Positions 45,164-56,842 of a stretch of 64,000 nucleotides of DNA are shown piece after piece. The notes under the pieces are model-generated. The model was not told the DNA's origin. It did no database searches and worked only from the letters and a program-made list of their open reading frames with translations. Source of the stretch: Cyrtodaria siliqua (taxonomy: Eukaryota > Mollusca > Bivalvia > Adapedonta > Hiatellidae). A program made the position numbers and the translations under genes. Location of the stretch: contig JAWPHD010001140.1 in assembly GCA_037043455.1 (NCBI GenBank), positions 124,001 through 188,000 on the forward strand, in the 5' to 3' direction. The first letter of the stretch is position 1, and every line of letters begins with the position of its first letter.

Positions 45164-45382
45164 ATCTCGTGCGCACGAGATACTAAGTCGTGAGCACGAG
45201 TTACTAAGTCGTGCTCACGAGATACTAAGTCGTGCTCACGAGATACTAAGTCGTGAGCACGAGAAACTAAGTCGTGAGCACGAGTTACTAAGTCGTGCGC
45301 ACGACTTAGTAACTCGTGAGCACGACTTAGTATCTCGTGCTCACGACTTAGTATCTCGTGAGAACGAGATAATTAGCCAATC
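45164..45382. repeat. Left terminal array of 21-bp quasi-palindromic repeats
   Basis: Unit ACTAAGTCGTGAGCACGAGAT or its variants with core CGTGCTCACG or CGTGCGCACG, about ten copies, with the orientation switching midway. The core is a near-perfect palindrome. The array is followed by the inner TIR GATAATTAGCCAATCAGAAT. Confidence 0.92.
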
Positions 45383-45384
45383 AG

Positions 45385-45640
45385 AATAGACTTTACACAC
45401 ATGGATGTTGTACGAGAATGGCGGGTTGATGTTGTACGAGAATGGCGGGTTAAACACATGTGTTCCATCATCGATTTGCCAGCCAGGATCTACGTCTACG
45501 TCAAATCAATAACACAGGTGTGCGACGTCTATCGCTTTAGAAGATGCTTGAGTTATTTATTGAATTGGAAATTTCATTTTGTTGTGAAAGATACGGAGTG
45601 TTTTAGTTTCGTAGATTGGAACGAATTCCAGTTTTTACTT
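45385..45640. repeat. Inner terminal inverted repeat and left subterminal region
   Basis: GATAATTAGCCAATCAGAAT followed by AGACTTTACACACATGGATG matches, inverted, the sequence at about 51735-51778 upstream of the transposase ATG. An internal 24-bp duplication (GATGTTGTACGAGAATGGCG) follows. No gene. Confidence 0.75.
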
Positions 45641-45897
45641 TAAAAGCAAGCGGGCTCGACAAAAATTCACTATTTCATTGGGAAAATAATTCATCTTTTG
45701 TATTAAAGGGATTATATAATATATACAAGGAAATCTTGGATGGAGCAAAAATGATAATCATACTTGATTTCAGAAAAAAACATGATTGCAAGGCAGACAT
45801 TGCTTTCTACAAACAACTTGAGCTGATCTTGTAGTCATAAAACAGTTTATTCTGCATGCTCAGTAACAATCTCTGTGCTCAGTGCCCATGACACAAG

Positions 45898-45980
45898 CAG
45901 CGCAAGCAGGACTCAAACTCTGGATGCCCGAGTGCTAATCCAATGCCTTAACCACTCAACCACAGAGGACCCTCACACAA
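45898..45980 (-). repeat. tRNA-like segment in left arm
   Basis: On the minus strand it carries an A box (TGTGGTTGAGTGGTTAAGG) and a B box (GAGTTTGAGTCCTG) of tRNA-Ser/Leu-like type. It is the arm partner of 55176-55260. It is probably a SINE trapped in the element before it was duplicated. Confidence 0.6.
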
Positions 45981-47929
45981 GTGTTATAACTTCTGGGCCT
46001 GATCTCACGGCGTTTTCAAAGAAGCTTATATGAAATGGTGGTATAAGGTTAATATTCTCCAGAGAAGAATGGAAGAACCAGACAAAAAAGACACGTGAAA
46101 GTTTAACTGTGAGACTGAATCAAAAACATCGTTGGAAACAATTTATCCTTTTCCCACAATGTTTCCAAGACATCTGCTATAGAAGAAACCATTTCCAACA
46201 TGTAAGAAATCTGCAGCAGACAACTTCGAAAACATGTAGACAAAGTTGAATATATTTATAATTATTTAAATAAAGTTGAAAACATTGTGACAAAAGAAGA
46301 AATTGCTCAGAATGTTTTCAACAGTTGTCTGCTGCTCATGGAAAGGGTGACCTGGGCACTACAGCATCATTCATAATACGTTCCCCAAAACCCTGAGCTC
46401 TCAAACAAAGCCAACTGCTCCCATTCTCAGTTATTGTGACGGGAGAGGAAAATGGCAGCCTTGTAAGAAGTCTCGGCCACAGAGAATACGGTTGCGAGGT
46501 TAAGAGTAATCATGGATTTAGACAATACAGCAGTTTTAACAATTCACAAAAGCTTGTAAGCTAACCATGTTAAATAAACAAATTAACCATTTCCCAGATA
46601 CAGGCAACTTTTGACATGTCTGTATCAAACGACTTCTGAAAACAGTGTGGGAAAATGGGAAATTGCTTATAAAATGCAATTTCGCCTGTTCACACTATGT
46701 TTTCTATTCAATATTCTACTATTATACTTTCATTTGTCCAGATTTTCTACTTTTTTTCATGAGAGACTTTCAATTTGAAAGAGCCTATACATGACATGTC
46801 AGGGAAATCGTTAAGAAAGTGGTGACTTAAGTTAATCGACAATATTCCAAGACTCAGTACTGGCCCAAATCTTTCCTCTGAAAACAGGCAACAAGTTTGA
46901 ATGATTTTGTGGGAAAAGAAGCAACTCATTTTAACTAGCATTTGCTTCTTTTTCCCAAATCCTCCACACCTTTACAATATGCAAGAGCAAAAGCATATTC
47001 CAAGTGCATCTGTGTTTCTTGCAGGCAGTGGACAGGCTGATAGACAACAGTGAAGGACGACTTAACCCATTACCACATAATTTATCCCATTACCACATAA
47101 TTTAACCCATTACCCCATACGGAATTTTGTACCGGGTGCAAATTGAAAGCATCAGCAGAGGATTATAGTAAATTACGCCAATTGACAGTTTCATTTTTAG
47201 ATAGAGTAGAAAACATTGTGACAAAAGGAGAAATTGCTCGTTAAGTTTTCTGAAGTCGTCTGATGCATATGCGTTAAAATGCGTATTCATGGAGTAAAGG
47301 GTTAACACATTCCTTGATATGTCATGTACAGTGTCTTCAAAATTGAAAGCATCACAAGAAAAGATTATGAAATCCGAACAAACAAAATTTCAATTGTAAG
47401 AATGGATACTGATTATAAAACAAGGTGGGAAATGGAGAAATTGCTTGTTACAAGCAAATTCTCCTTTCCCCATGTTTTATAAAGTCATCTACTGCAGACA
47501 TGTTAATTTTTTGTTTGCATCTGGGAAAGGGTAAAGACGGTTAATGGAGCCGTTGCTCATAAAATACAAATGTTTTTGTCTCACAATGTTTTAAAGAGTT
47601 TTCTGCTGCAGAGGCATAAAAAATGGCTATGTGGTAATGGCTAAATTATTACCTAGCTTCATATACAAAACAGTAAAACTAGATTTATTTCAAAAGTTGA
47701 AAACAACAATACGGCATCAGCGTAAAGTATCAACCTGGATCAGCCTGTATGGGCTTCACAGAACATAAAAGATGATCTCGACTCACGCTTACTGACTCCG
47801 GGGTATTGAGATATAGGGTAGTCCATGAAACAGAAATCTTTTGGCATTGTGGAAAGTATCTTTAGTATACAACACTTTCCGCTTTTGAGTGAATTTCTGT
47901 TTCAAGAAGCTTTACTCCAAGTGTAAATC

Positions 47930-48035
47930 CATTAGAAGCGGAAAGTGCCATCCCGGATTAGCCTGTGTGGACTGCACAGGCTGATCCGGGACGACACTTT
48001 ACGCAGATGCATTAAGACCCCATTTTGCTTGACGC
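47930..48035. mobile_element. Palindromic MITE copy (GCCTGTGTGGACTGCACAGG)
   Basis: Contains GGAAAGTGCCATCCCGGATTAGCC, the palindromic GCCTGTGTGGACTGCACAGG, and ACACTTTACGCAGATGCATT. Relatives are at about 47725-47770, 56560-56660 and 56843-56972. Confidence 0.7.
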
Positions 48036-48231
48036 AATTCAAGTCAATTTTTCAAAGTGTGCCCTAAACAGAGATAAATATGTTGTTTGGTAGTCTCTAT
48101 AACACCAGCTCTGTTTCCATATCAACACTTAGTTAAAACAAGCTGTAAGCTGATAGCAGACTAGAGGATTCAAGCAGAGCTCCAGATAATTCGAGTTATT
48201 ATCATGGTATATTCTTTATTACTCAACCAAA

Positions 48232-48299
48232 CCCTATGTTGTTGGTACTCATTACAATCGTCTCGACGAGACGATTCTAATGAGTACCCACAACATAGG
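48232..48299. repeat. Long near-perfect hairpin
   Basis: Arms of about 33 bp: CCTATGTTGTTGGTACTCAT, then TACAATCGTCTCG, are mirrored by CGAGACGATT and on to CATAGG with almost no loop and few mismatches. It could extrude as a cruciform. Confidence 0.85.
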
Positions 48300-49578
48300 A
48301 TTTGAATGATGAGAATTATGGGATATTTTATATCGAAACAATAACATTTGACCCCCTTTATCTGGAGCCCTGAGATTGGTTTAGAACAACTCTCCACAAG
48401 GTGGCCTCGCGTTATGCTCACACAATCACAAGAAGCGGACAGAAAAAACTACATCGATGAACGGTTAATTAGAGTTAGTTAAAATGGACTCCTAATTAAC
48501 AACACTTCTTATTTCCAGTGTTTTGTTCTCTGTTCACATCAATCCCACCACTTTGTTGTGAGTCTCTACCAGGAGTCTGAAACACAAGGCAAAACTCACA
48601 TTTAACCCTTTCCATAATACAAGAAATCTGCAGCAGACGACTTTGAAAACATCTACGTAAAATAACAAAAAACACTATGAATAACTGTTTTAATATTTAA
48701 TTAAAGATGATATTTAATCAAATGTTGACAGAACCTAACAGCTTCATCAACAGTGTTTGGTGGAAGAAGGCTGTCTTCCGCCATAACGTCTATACACACG
48801 TTATACATATCAGGTGCGCAGCATACTGTCGAACGAAACTGGACTCGACCACGACAAGCATCTATGTCATCCCTTGATACAGGCCACAAATAGTCTGTAG
48901 TGTTCCATAGTCTAGGAAAACTGTACATCCTGTTTGGTTGACCAAATGGAACGTTCTGATTTCTTGACCTTCTGATTGAATGGTTGTTCCACATTGTTGC
49001 TGCCAATGAAAGCTCGGTCTGAAACAAAGTGCTACATAATAATACACGTGGACCGCGAGACGAGAGTTTGGGAGAAAAGTGTTCTTAAATATTTTAGCGC
49101 GTTTGTATTGGAAGAAAACAGTTCGAGGTATTAAGATCACTATTACGTCAACCTTCGCAATGCGAACACATATATTGATCATTGTCGGTAGAGAGTGGCT
49201 AGTACTGGTAAACACAGGAACACTGGCTAGGTGGTCTGACCGCCATATGACCTAAACAGTGTTGAAAACGGCGTCAAATCCAAACAAACAAAAAAATATA
49301 TTGACCATAATTTAAAAGGTATCCAGGTTATGAGCAAACAAACAAAGACACGCTCACACACATCGGCACGCACGCATCATTTCATGCACAGAATATGTGA
49401 GAAAATGAGCATGAGAGACGCAAAATTGAAACACACGTTTTTACGGCCTACATATGACGTTGTGGTGTTTGATGGTTCGCACTTTTCACGTCTATCAATT
49501 AAACCATATTTTAAGCTAATTCACGAATCTGCTTTTATTAGATTGACTGTGATAATTAATATTGTGTTTGTCAGATAT

Positions 49579-49893
49579 CTACTCAACATTTAAGTTAAAC
49601 GTTTGAAACTGTCCCTTTTTCATTGAGGATAATCCATCCATCATTATATCGTATTTTCCCGCCTTACATCGGAAGACGTCCGCATGCCACGGACATCCAC
49701 GACTCAAGCCGAACGTCATGGAGACGATGTCGTATTGCTTACTTGGTGAATTTCCGTGACTAACGAACGTCTTCTGAAATAACACGATAATACATGGGGC
49801 CAATGATGGATGGATTACCGTTACAAATATTGGTTCAGGCGAACTTGCCTGAATTGGTATTGTTTGTACAGTTGTCAAATAGAAAATAGTCAA
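49579..49893 (-). other. Open frame in transposase intron, conserved in both arms
   Basis: A minus-strand frame within intron 2 encodes SPSKQYDIVSMTFGLSRGCP and GKYDIMMDGLSSMKKGQFQT, ending NLNVE. The right arm keeps the same frame and stop (53114-53320) with only a few amino-acid changes. It could be an alternative exon or a second small element gene. No domain is recognised. Conservation may merely reflect recent duplication. Confidence 0.35.
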
Positions 49894-51049
49894 TGAAACA
49901 TTTGAATTGATTATGAAAAATCAAATTATTATAAAAACATTTTAAATAGAACCAGAAACATGACAAATGCTTATTGAACAGTGTAGTTTTCTTACTTCTA
50001 ATACACGCGGCCATAAAATACATTCTAGAATTGAAAAGATTATATTTACTTGTAGTAAAGCCATGAAGCAAAATTGCACAAGGCACTTGTCTGAGTCGCT
50101 CCCTGAAAAGTCTCCTGCATTTTGGAGGGTTTTGAATGTGTCCATCCAATACTGAATATGTTGGCGTCGAAGGTAGCCCCACCAGCTCTCAATCCGCTGA
50201 TTAGGTGTGCTTGAGCCTGAGATGTAAGCATTTTCATCAGCCCTCAAATGCCTTTGTATTTCTCTCACTACTACATTCTCTGTTCCAAAATCCCCTCGAA
50301 TTATCCTAGGAGTGCCACCGTACTCATTTAACACTTCCAGCAAATACCCAGCGACACTTCTTGGATTGTTGTTTGTATGCTATACATTTAGCCATATAAC
50401 TTTCCTAGAAAACCCACAGATACATCCATGTATGCACAGTCCGTAAGGTTCAGTTTGTCGTATCCGTCGAGATGCCAAATCAAGTTTGGTCCAGCTGCAA
50501 AGTAATTACGTCGTTGAAATCTTCTAGCAGTCCGCGCTTCCACACCTGTTAATAAATAATACCAAGTCAATTACTATGAGAAAATTAGAACATTTAGGTT
50601 TCTGGATATACATTTTGAAAAAAAAAAAAACACTAGATTTTTGTATCCTTGTTATAAAACTAAAAATAAAATCACGGATCTTAGAATAACTAGACACCGA
50701 TGCCCCTAATACCGCCTTGTCAGAAACAGAGAAATTTGACTATGTCAACCATAACTCTGGTGTTACTGGTGCGATATAAAAATTAAAACCCAGGTGCACA
50801 ACAACTCATCCAAATAAACAATTATGTGAAGTTTGGTGACTGTATGCCAATTAGTAAAGGAGCAGCGCGTGCCAAAATTTGCCATATAAAATGCCTTAAT
50901 TTTGACTATGTCAAGGGCCATAACTCTGGTGTTTCTAGTGCCATATAAAAATTAAAACCCAGGTGCACAACAACTCATCCCAATAAACATTTGTGTGAAT
51001 TTTGGTGACTGTAGGTCGAATAATAAAGGTGAAACGATCGACACAACAT

Positions 51050-51170
51050 TTTTGGGACGGACGGACGGACGGACGAACGGACGTACGTACGTACGGACGG
51101 ACGGACGGACGTATGGACAGACAAGAGCAAATATATATGCCCCCAAATGTTTGGGGACATAAAAATATAC
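51050..51170 (-). repeat. ACGG microsatellite and TATGCCCC/GGGGACATA hairpin tail
   Basis: (GGAC)n changes to (GTAC)n and back over 51056-51115. It is followed by ATATATATGCCCCCAAATGT and TTGGGGACATA, a terminal hairpin. The preceding ~250 bp, with CAACAACTCATCC repeated at about 50800 and 50970, form the body of an ACGG-tailed dispersed repeat inside transposase intron 1. Apparent Arg-Pro-Ser-Val open frames across it are by-products. Confidence 0.75.
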
Positions 51171-51229
51171 ACTTTTTGTTTGATTTCAAATGACATGTAT
51201 ACGTTCTCCGGATGCTCACCTGAACGAAC

Positions 51230-51300
51230 CGGCCACCGTAAAAACCACCACTACTACTACTACCACTACAACTACCACCACTAACACTGTATGAAGTAAT
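51230..51300. repeat. Short ACT/ACC microsatellite
   Basis: About 51245-51290 is CCACCACTACTACTACTACC-like, within transposase intron 1. Confidence 0.6.
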
Positions 51301-51777
51301 CAAAGGCATTCTTGTGGGTAGTGTAAGTACATCCTCGTATCAGAAGCTAATATGAATTTCAGTATACGTTTTGTAAGGGCAGGTGTGTCTGCTTTACATT
51401 ATCAGGTTGAACTTACCCCGAGGGTCGCATATACGAAGGATGGTAGCAACATCGTTGACCCGTACCCGTAAACCAATGGCTATGCAACGTTGACGCATGA
51501 CTCGGTATCCATGGAGCGGTCCAGAATGTTCAAGTTCGTTGCTAATAAAGTCAACCACAGTACGAGAGTCACTATAGATTTTTCGTCGCAACATCAATCC
51601 GCGTAACACTCTATGTAAATGTCTGAGTGATATGTTTATATCATGCTGGTCGCGTAAAAGGAACCGAATTTCTTCATACGTTAACCCTGCATTAAAGTAT
51701 AATACAATAAAATCGACTCTGCTATCAGCCATTTTCAAACAGCATCCATGTATGTAAAGTGTATTCTGATTGGCTTA

Positions 51778-52070
51778 TTATCTCGTGCTCACGACTTAAT
51801 TATCTCGTGCTCACGACTTAGTATCTCGTGCTCACGACTTAGTATCTCGTCAGCACGACTTAGTAACTCGTGCGCACGACTTAGTAACTCGTGCTCACGA
51901 CTTAGTATCTCGTGAGCACGACTTACTAACTCGTGCGCACGACTTAGTATCTCGTGCTCACGACTTAGTATCTCGTGAGCACGACTTAGTAACTCGTGCG
52001 CACGACTTAGTATCTCGTGTTCACGACTTAGTATCTCGTGAGCACGACTTAGTATCTCGTGCGCACGTCA
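51778..52070. repeat. Central array of 21-bp quasi-palindromic repeats
   Basis: About 13-14 units of the same 21-bp repeat as the outer arrays (core CGTG..CACG with GC, CT or AG centre). It begins right after the inner TIR of the left copy (ATTCTGATTGGCTTATTATC) and ends abruptly at GTGCGCACG where right-arm homology starts. It lacks the outer flank TAAATAAAAACATACACATG, so one end of an element has been lost here. Confidence 0.92.
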
Positions 52071-52074
52071 TCAC

Positions 52075-52524
52075 CAAAATTCACACAAATGTTTACTCGG
52101 ATGAGTTGTTGTGCACCTGGGTTTTAAATTTTATATGGTACCAGTAACATCAGAATTATGGCCCTTGACATAGTCAAAATTAAGGCATTTTATATGGCAA
52201 ATTTGTGGCACGCGCTGCTCCTTTACTAATTGGCATACAGTCACTAAACTTCATATAATTGTTTATTTGGATGAGTTGTTGTGCACCTGGGTTTTAATTT
52301 TTATATCGCATTAGTAACACCAGAGTTATGGACCTTGACATAGTCAATTTCTCTGTTTCTGACAAGGCGGTATTGGGGGCATCTGTGAGGTCCGTGATTT
52401 TATTTTTATTTTTATAACAGGTATATAAAAATCAAGTGTAGGAATTTTTTTTCAAAATGTATATCCAGAAACCTAAATGTTCTAATTTTCTCATAGTAAT
52501 TGGATTAGTATTATTTATTAACAG
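52075..52524 (+). repeat. Right-arm intron 1 homologue
   Basis: Matches the complement of about 50546-51010, including two GATGAGTTGTTGTGCACCTG units and the acceptor TTATTAACAG. No gene. Confidence 0.75.
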
Positions 52525-54210
52525 GTGTGGAAGCGTGGACTGCTAGACGATTTCAACGACGGAATAATTTTCTGCTAGACCAAACTTTATTTAGCATCTC
52601 GACGGATACGACAAACTGAAACCTTACGGACTGTGCATACATGGATGTATCTGTGGGTTTTCTAGGAAATTTATATGGCCCAATGTATACCATACAAACA
52701 ACAATCCAAGAATTGTCGCTGGGTATTAGCTGGAAGTGTTAAATGAGTACGGTGGCACTCCTAGGATAATTCGAGGGGATTTTGGAACAGAGAATGTAGT
52801 AGTGAGAGAAATACAAAGGCATTTGAGGGCTGATGAAAATGCTTACATCTCAGGCTCAAGCACACTTAATCAGCGGATTGAGAGCTGGTGGGGCTACCTT
52901 CGACGCCAACATATTCAGTATTGGATGGACACATTCAAAACCCTCCAAAATGCAGGAGACTTTTCAGGGAGCGACTCAGACAAGTGCCTTGTTCAAATGT
53001 TTCATTTACTATTTTCTATTTGACAACTGTACAAACAATACCAATTCAGGCAAGTTCGCCTGAACCAATATCTTTTTACGGTAATCCATCCATCATGGGC
53101 CCAATGTGTTATCGTGTTATTTCGGAAGTCGTTCGTTAGTCATGGACATTCACCAAGTAAGCAATACGACATCGTCTCCATGACGTTCGGCTTGAGTCGT
53201 GGATGTCCGTGGCATACGGACGTCTTCCGATGTAAGGCGGGAAAACACGATATAATGATGGATGGATTATCCTCAATGAAAAAGGGACAGTTTCAAACGT
53301 TTAACTTAAATGTTGAGTAGATATCTGACAAACACTATATTAATTATCACAGTCCATCTAATAAAAGCAGATTCGTGAATTAGCTTAAAATATGGTTTAA
53401 TTGATAGACGTGAAAAGTGTGAACCATCAAACACCACAACGTCATATGTAGGCCGTAAACACGTGTGTTTCAATTTTGCGTCTCTCATGCTCATTTTCTC
53501 ACATATTCTGTGCATGAAATGATGCGTGCGTGCGGATGTGTGTGAGAGTGTGTTTGTTTGTTTGCTCATAACTTGGAAACCTTTTAAATTATGGTCAATA
53601 TATTTTTTTGTTTGTTTGGATTTGACGCCGTTTTCAACACTGTTTAGGTCATATGGAGGTCAGACCACCTAGCCAGTGTTCCTGTGTTTACCAGTACTAG
53701 CCACTCTCTAGCGACAATGATCAATATATATGTTCGCACTGCGAAGGTTGACGTAATAGTGATCTTAATACCTCGAACTTTTTTCTTCCAATACAAACGC
53801 GCTAAAATATTTAAGAACACTATTCTCCCAAACTCTCGTCTCGCAGTCCACGTGTATTATTATGTAGCACTTTGTTTCAGACCGAGCTTTCGTTGGCAGC
53901 AACAATGTGGAACAACCATTCAATAAGAAGGTCAAGGAACCAGCACGTTCCATTTGGTCAACCAAACAGGATGTACAGTTTTCCTAGACTATGGAACACT
54001 ATGGACTATTTGTGGCCTGTATCAAGGGATGACATAGATGCTTGTCGTGGTCGAGTCCAGTTTCGTTCGACAGTATGCTGCGCACCTGATATGTATAACG
54101 TGTGTATAGACTTTAGGGCGGAAGACAGCCTTCTTCCACCAAACACTGTTGATGAAGCTGTTAGGCTCTTTCAACATTTGAGGAGACGCATACATGTCAT
54201 TCTCATATAA
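52525..54210 (+). pseudogene. DDE integrase-core transposase, right copy, 5'-truncated and broken
   Basis: The inverted partner of the left copy. It lacks exon 1 and the inner TIR entirely. The exon 2 homologue (from 52525) has frame damage near 52560-52600, so the first catalytic D region is degraded. It has a stop at 52727-52729 where the left copy is open, then an intact stretch with IIRGDFGTEN and NQRIESWWGYLRR. A deletion of about 165 bp after DSDKCLVQ (near 52996) removes the exon 2 end and donor site. The exon 3 homologue (53881-54210, acceptor TTTGTTTCAG) is open: MWNNHSIRRSRNQHVPFGQP to a stop, with a different C-terminal tail from the left copy. It cannot encode an active enzyme. 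Confidence 0.82.
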
Positions 54211-54279
54211 ATGAATCATAAATATGTGGGAAAATAAAATGTCATTAAAAAATGACGACTTTTGATAATAGCGTGACAA

Positions 54280-54335
54280 AAGAAGAAATTGCTCATAATG
54301 AGCAATATCTCCTTTTGTCACAATGTTTTCATCTT
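54280..54335. repeat. Hairpin of the element's mini-repeat
   Basis: GTGACAAAAGAAGAAATTGC followed by TCATAATGAGCAAT and ATCTCCTTTTGTCAC forms a hairpin of about 24-bp arms. It is one of the mini-repeat family scattered through both arms. Confidence 0.75.
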
Positions 54336-55175
54336 TAATTAAATATTAAAACAGTTATTCATAGTGTTTTTTGTTATTTTACGTAGATGTTTTCAAAGCC
54401 GTCTGCTGCAGATTTCTTGTATTATGGAAAGGGTTAAATGTGAGTTTTGCCTTGTGTTTCAGACTCCTGGTAGGGACTCACAACAAAGTGGTAGGATTGA
54501 TGTGAACAGAGAACAAAACATTGGAAATAAGAAGTGTTGTTAATTAGGAGTCCATTTTAACTCTAATTAACCGTTCATCGATGTAGTTGTTTCTGTCCGC
54601 TTTTTGTGATTGTGTGAGCATAACGCGAGGCCACCATGATTACTCTTAACCTTGCAACCGTATTCTCTGTGGCCGATACTTCTTACAAGGCTGCCATTTT
54701 CCTCTCTCGTCACAATAACTGAGAATGGGAGCAGTTGGCTTTGTTGGAGAGCTCAGGGTTTTGGGGATCGTATTATGAATGATGCTGTAGTGCCCAGGTC
54801 ACCCTTTCCATGAGCAGCAGACAACTTTTGAAAACATTCTGAGCAATTTCGTCTTTTGTCACAATGTTTTCAACTTTATTTAAATAATTATAAATATATT
54901 CAACTTTGTCTACATGTTTTCGAAGTCGTCTGCTGCAGAATTCTTGCATGTTGGAAATTGTTTCTTCTACAGCAGATGTCTTGGAAACATTGTGGGAAAA
55001 GAATAAGTTTCCAACGATGTTTTTGATTCAATCTCACAGTTAAACTTTCACGTGTCTTTTTTGTCTGGTTCTTCCATTCCTCTCTGGAGAATATTAACCT
55101 TATACCACCATTTCATATAAGCTTCTTTGGAAACGCCGTGAGATCAGGCCCAGAGGTTATAAAACTTGTGTGAGG

Positions 55176-55260
55176 GTCCTCTGTGGCTGAGTGGTTAAGG
55201 CATTGGATTAGCACTCGGGCATCCATAGTTTGAGTCCTGCTTGCGCTGCTTGTGTCATGG
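55176..55260 (+). repeat. tRNA-like segment in right arm
   Basis: GTCCTCTGTGGCTGAGTGGT with TAAGG, then GCACTCGGGCATCC and a B box TTTGAGTCCTGC. It is the inverted partner of 45898-45980. Acceptor-stem pairing is poor, so a functional tRNA is not claimed. Confidence 0.6.
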
Positions 55261-56149
55261 GCACAGAGCACAGATATTGTTACTGAGCATGCAGAATAAA
55301 CTGTTTTATGACTACAAGATCAGCTCAAGTTGTTTGTAGAAAGCAATGTCTGCCTTGCAATCATGTTTTTTTCTGAAATCAAGTATGATGATCATTTTTG
55401 CTCCATCCAAGATTTCCTTGCATATATTATATAATCCCTTTATTACAAAAGATGAATTATTTTCCCAATGAAATAGTGAATTTTTGTCGAGCCCGCTTGC
55501 TTTTAAAGTATTTTCTATTAACTGTTTGCAACTTCTGGACTGCCAAAATGAAACATTTAATAGAAAAGACTGGACATTCTTAATAAATATTTTAGAGGGA
55601 AGAAAGCATAGTGGTAAAACTAGAAATTGTTCAATATTAACCCTTTTCCTGATATGCCATTTTTAGACTCTTCCAAATTGAAAATGTCTGAAGAAAATAA
55701 ATCAATACTGGAACAAATGAGAGTTAAAATTTCTGACAGAGTAGAAAACATTGTGGGAAAGGGAGAAATTGCTCGTTATGACACAATGTGTTTAAAAGGC
55801 ATCTGCTGCAGACGCGTCAAAAGTCGTCTGTATATGAAAGGGTTAACAAGTTTTCCTTTTCCCAGAATGGTTTAGAATATGTCTATTGCAGAGAAGTAGG
55901 AGATGCTTTTAATGAGGGAAAGGGTTTCGATGAGTAATTAAAGGGTATCAACATCTTTTACATTTGTCTAGTGTATTTTATTTTAAAATTTGGAGGAAAT
56001 AATTTAACATCTAGATCTATGGAACTTAACGAATAAGCAGATGATTAAAATGACTAGTTCTGTCTAGCTTTTTCACATTTCAACAAACAACAAAATGTGT
56101 TTTTGAAACACTATGTCGCCGATTTCAGCTTTAACCACACGAAGTTCAA

Positions 56150-56520
56150 TGTCATTTTCAAGGTCAAGGTCAAGGTCAATGTCATTTTGCATGATGCCAT
56201 GTGAAATTCATTGACTAGTAGAATATGTATATGAATTATGGCGTATGTAGGTTAAATGGATCAGAAGTTACAATGATTTATCAAAATGAAGATTTCAATG
56301 TCATTTTCAAGGTCATGGTGAGGGTCAAGGTCTTTTAGCATGCTGCCATGTGAACGCCATTGACTAATAGAATATGTATACCAAATGTGAAGCCTGTAGC
56401 TGAATGGATCAAAGGTTACAGGCAATGTTAAAGTTCAGGACAGACATGCAGACACGCAGATACAGCGCAAACGGACCAAAAACAATATGCCCCCGATCTA
56501 TCGATACGGGGGCATAAAAA
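56150..56520 (+). repeat. AAGGTCA-rich dispersed repeat with terminal hairpin
   Basis: Two units share TCAATGTCATTTTCAAGGTCA, GCATG..GCCATGTGAA and TTGACTA.TAGAATATGTAT (about 56150 and 56298). The end is ATATGCCCCCGATCTATCGA then TACGGGGGCATAAAAA, a hairpin. It lies in the right-arm-specific block. Confidence 0.75.
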
Positions 56521-56559
56521 TAGCGACAATCACTAACAATACAAGTACATTTGAGCTGC

Positions 56560-56660
56560 ATCTTGCGAAAAGGTGTATAAATGCCTTTGCGTAGAGTATC
56601 GTCCCAGATCAGCCTGTGCAGTCCGCACAGGCCAATTTGGTACGACACTTTCCGCTTCCA
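56560..56660. mobile_element. Palindromic MITE copy
   Basis: GCGTAGAGTATCGTCCCAGA, TCAGCCTGTGCAGTCCGCACAGGCC and TACGACACTTTCCGCTTCC: the same family as 47930-48035 and 56843-56972. Confidence 0.7.
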
Positions 56661-56842
56661 GTATATATATATATACTTAGAGTAGACCTTCTAGAAACAG
56701 AAAATCACCAACAGCCTACACGTTCATTCAGTCTGATCTGTATCTACACAGTAGCCAGTAGCTTCTCGGAAGGTTTGATACGTGATTAACACACACTGTG
56801 GATTCAGATCAAACTGCGTGAATGTTCATGTCATGTAATTGA

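Larger units (their letters stand above)
46515..48395. repeat. Left-arm-specific block of palindromic mini-repeats
   Basis: This 1.88 kb has no partner in the right arm, which joins directly at about 54640. It is full of diverged copies of a small repeat (AACATTGTG, AGAAATTGCTC, GTCGTCTGCTGCAGA, GGAAAGGGTTAA). Copies also occur elsewhere in both arms, for example at 46140-46340, 48600-48670, 54280-54430, 54800-54980 and 55630-55850. AACCCATTACC repeats three times near 47060-47115. No gene. Confidence 0.65.
48701..51738 (-). pseudogene. DDE integrase-core transposase, left copy, broken
   Basis: Three exons on the minus strand. Exon 1 (51738-51417, donor GTAAGT, phase 1) starts MKMADSRVDF and carries a helical N-terminus (LTYEEIRFLLRDQHDINISL, HGYRVMRQR). 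Exon 2 (50545-50050, acceptor TTATTAACAG, donor GTAAAT) holds the catalytic core: first D in WHLDGYDKL, second D in IIRGDFGTEN, E in NQRIESWWGYLRR. Exon 3 (49018-48701, acceptor TTGTTTCAG) encodes MWNNHSIRRSRNQNVPFGQP and the C-terminus. This order and these motifs match a large integrase-core transposase family common in fish, cnidarians and molluscs. Lesions relative to the right copy: one base missing near 50449 and a stop at 50380-50382. The ATG lies just inside the inner TIR. The protein would act in the nucleus, cutting and joining the element ends. Confidence 0.85.

Noticed and set aside
45141..45389. Open frame encoding a heptad-like LSRAHEI / LSREHEL repeat protein
   Set aside because: It is only the translation of the 21-bp quasi-palindromic array (21 is divisible by 3, so frames stay open). 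The same frames appear at the other arrays; there are no splice sites or non-repeat domain.
50935..51309. RPSVRPYVR repeat open frames
   Set aside because: Translation of the ACGG/ACGT microsatellite in the transposase intron.
45164..52070. Arrays of palindromic repeats as a CRISPR
   Set aside because: There are no unique spacers between repeats, the context is eukaryotic with introns, and the arrays sit at transposon ends.
55176..55260. Functional tRNA-Ser/Leu gene
   Set aside because: Poor acceptor stem, and present as matching copies in both arms of the palindrome, so treated as a captured SINE or pseudo-tRNA.
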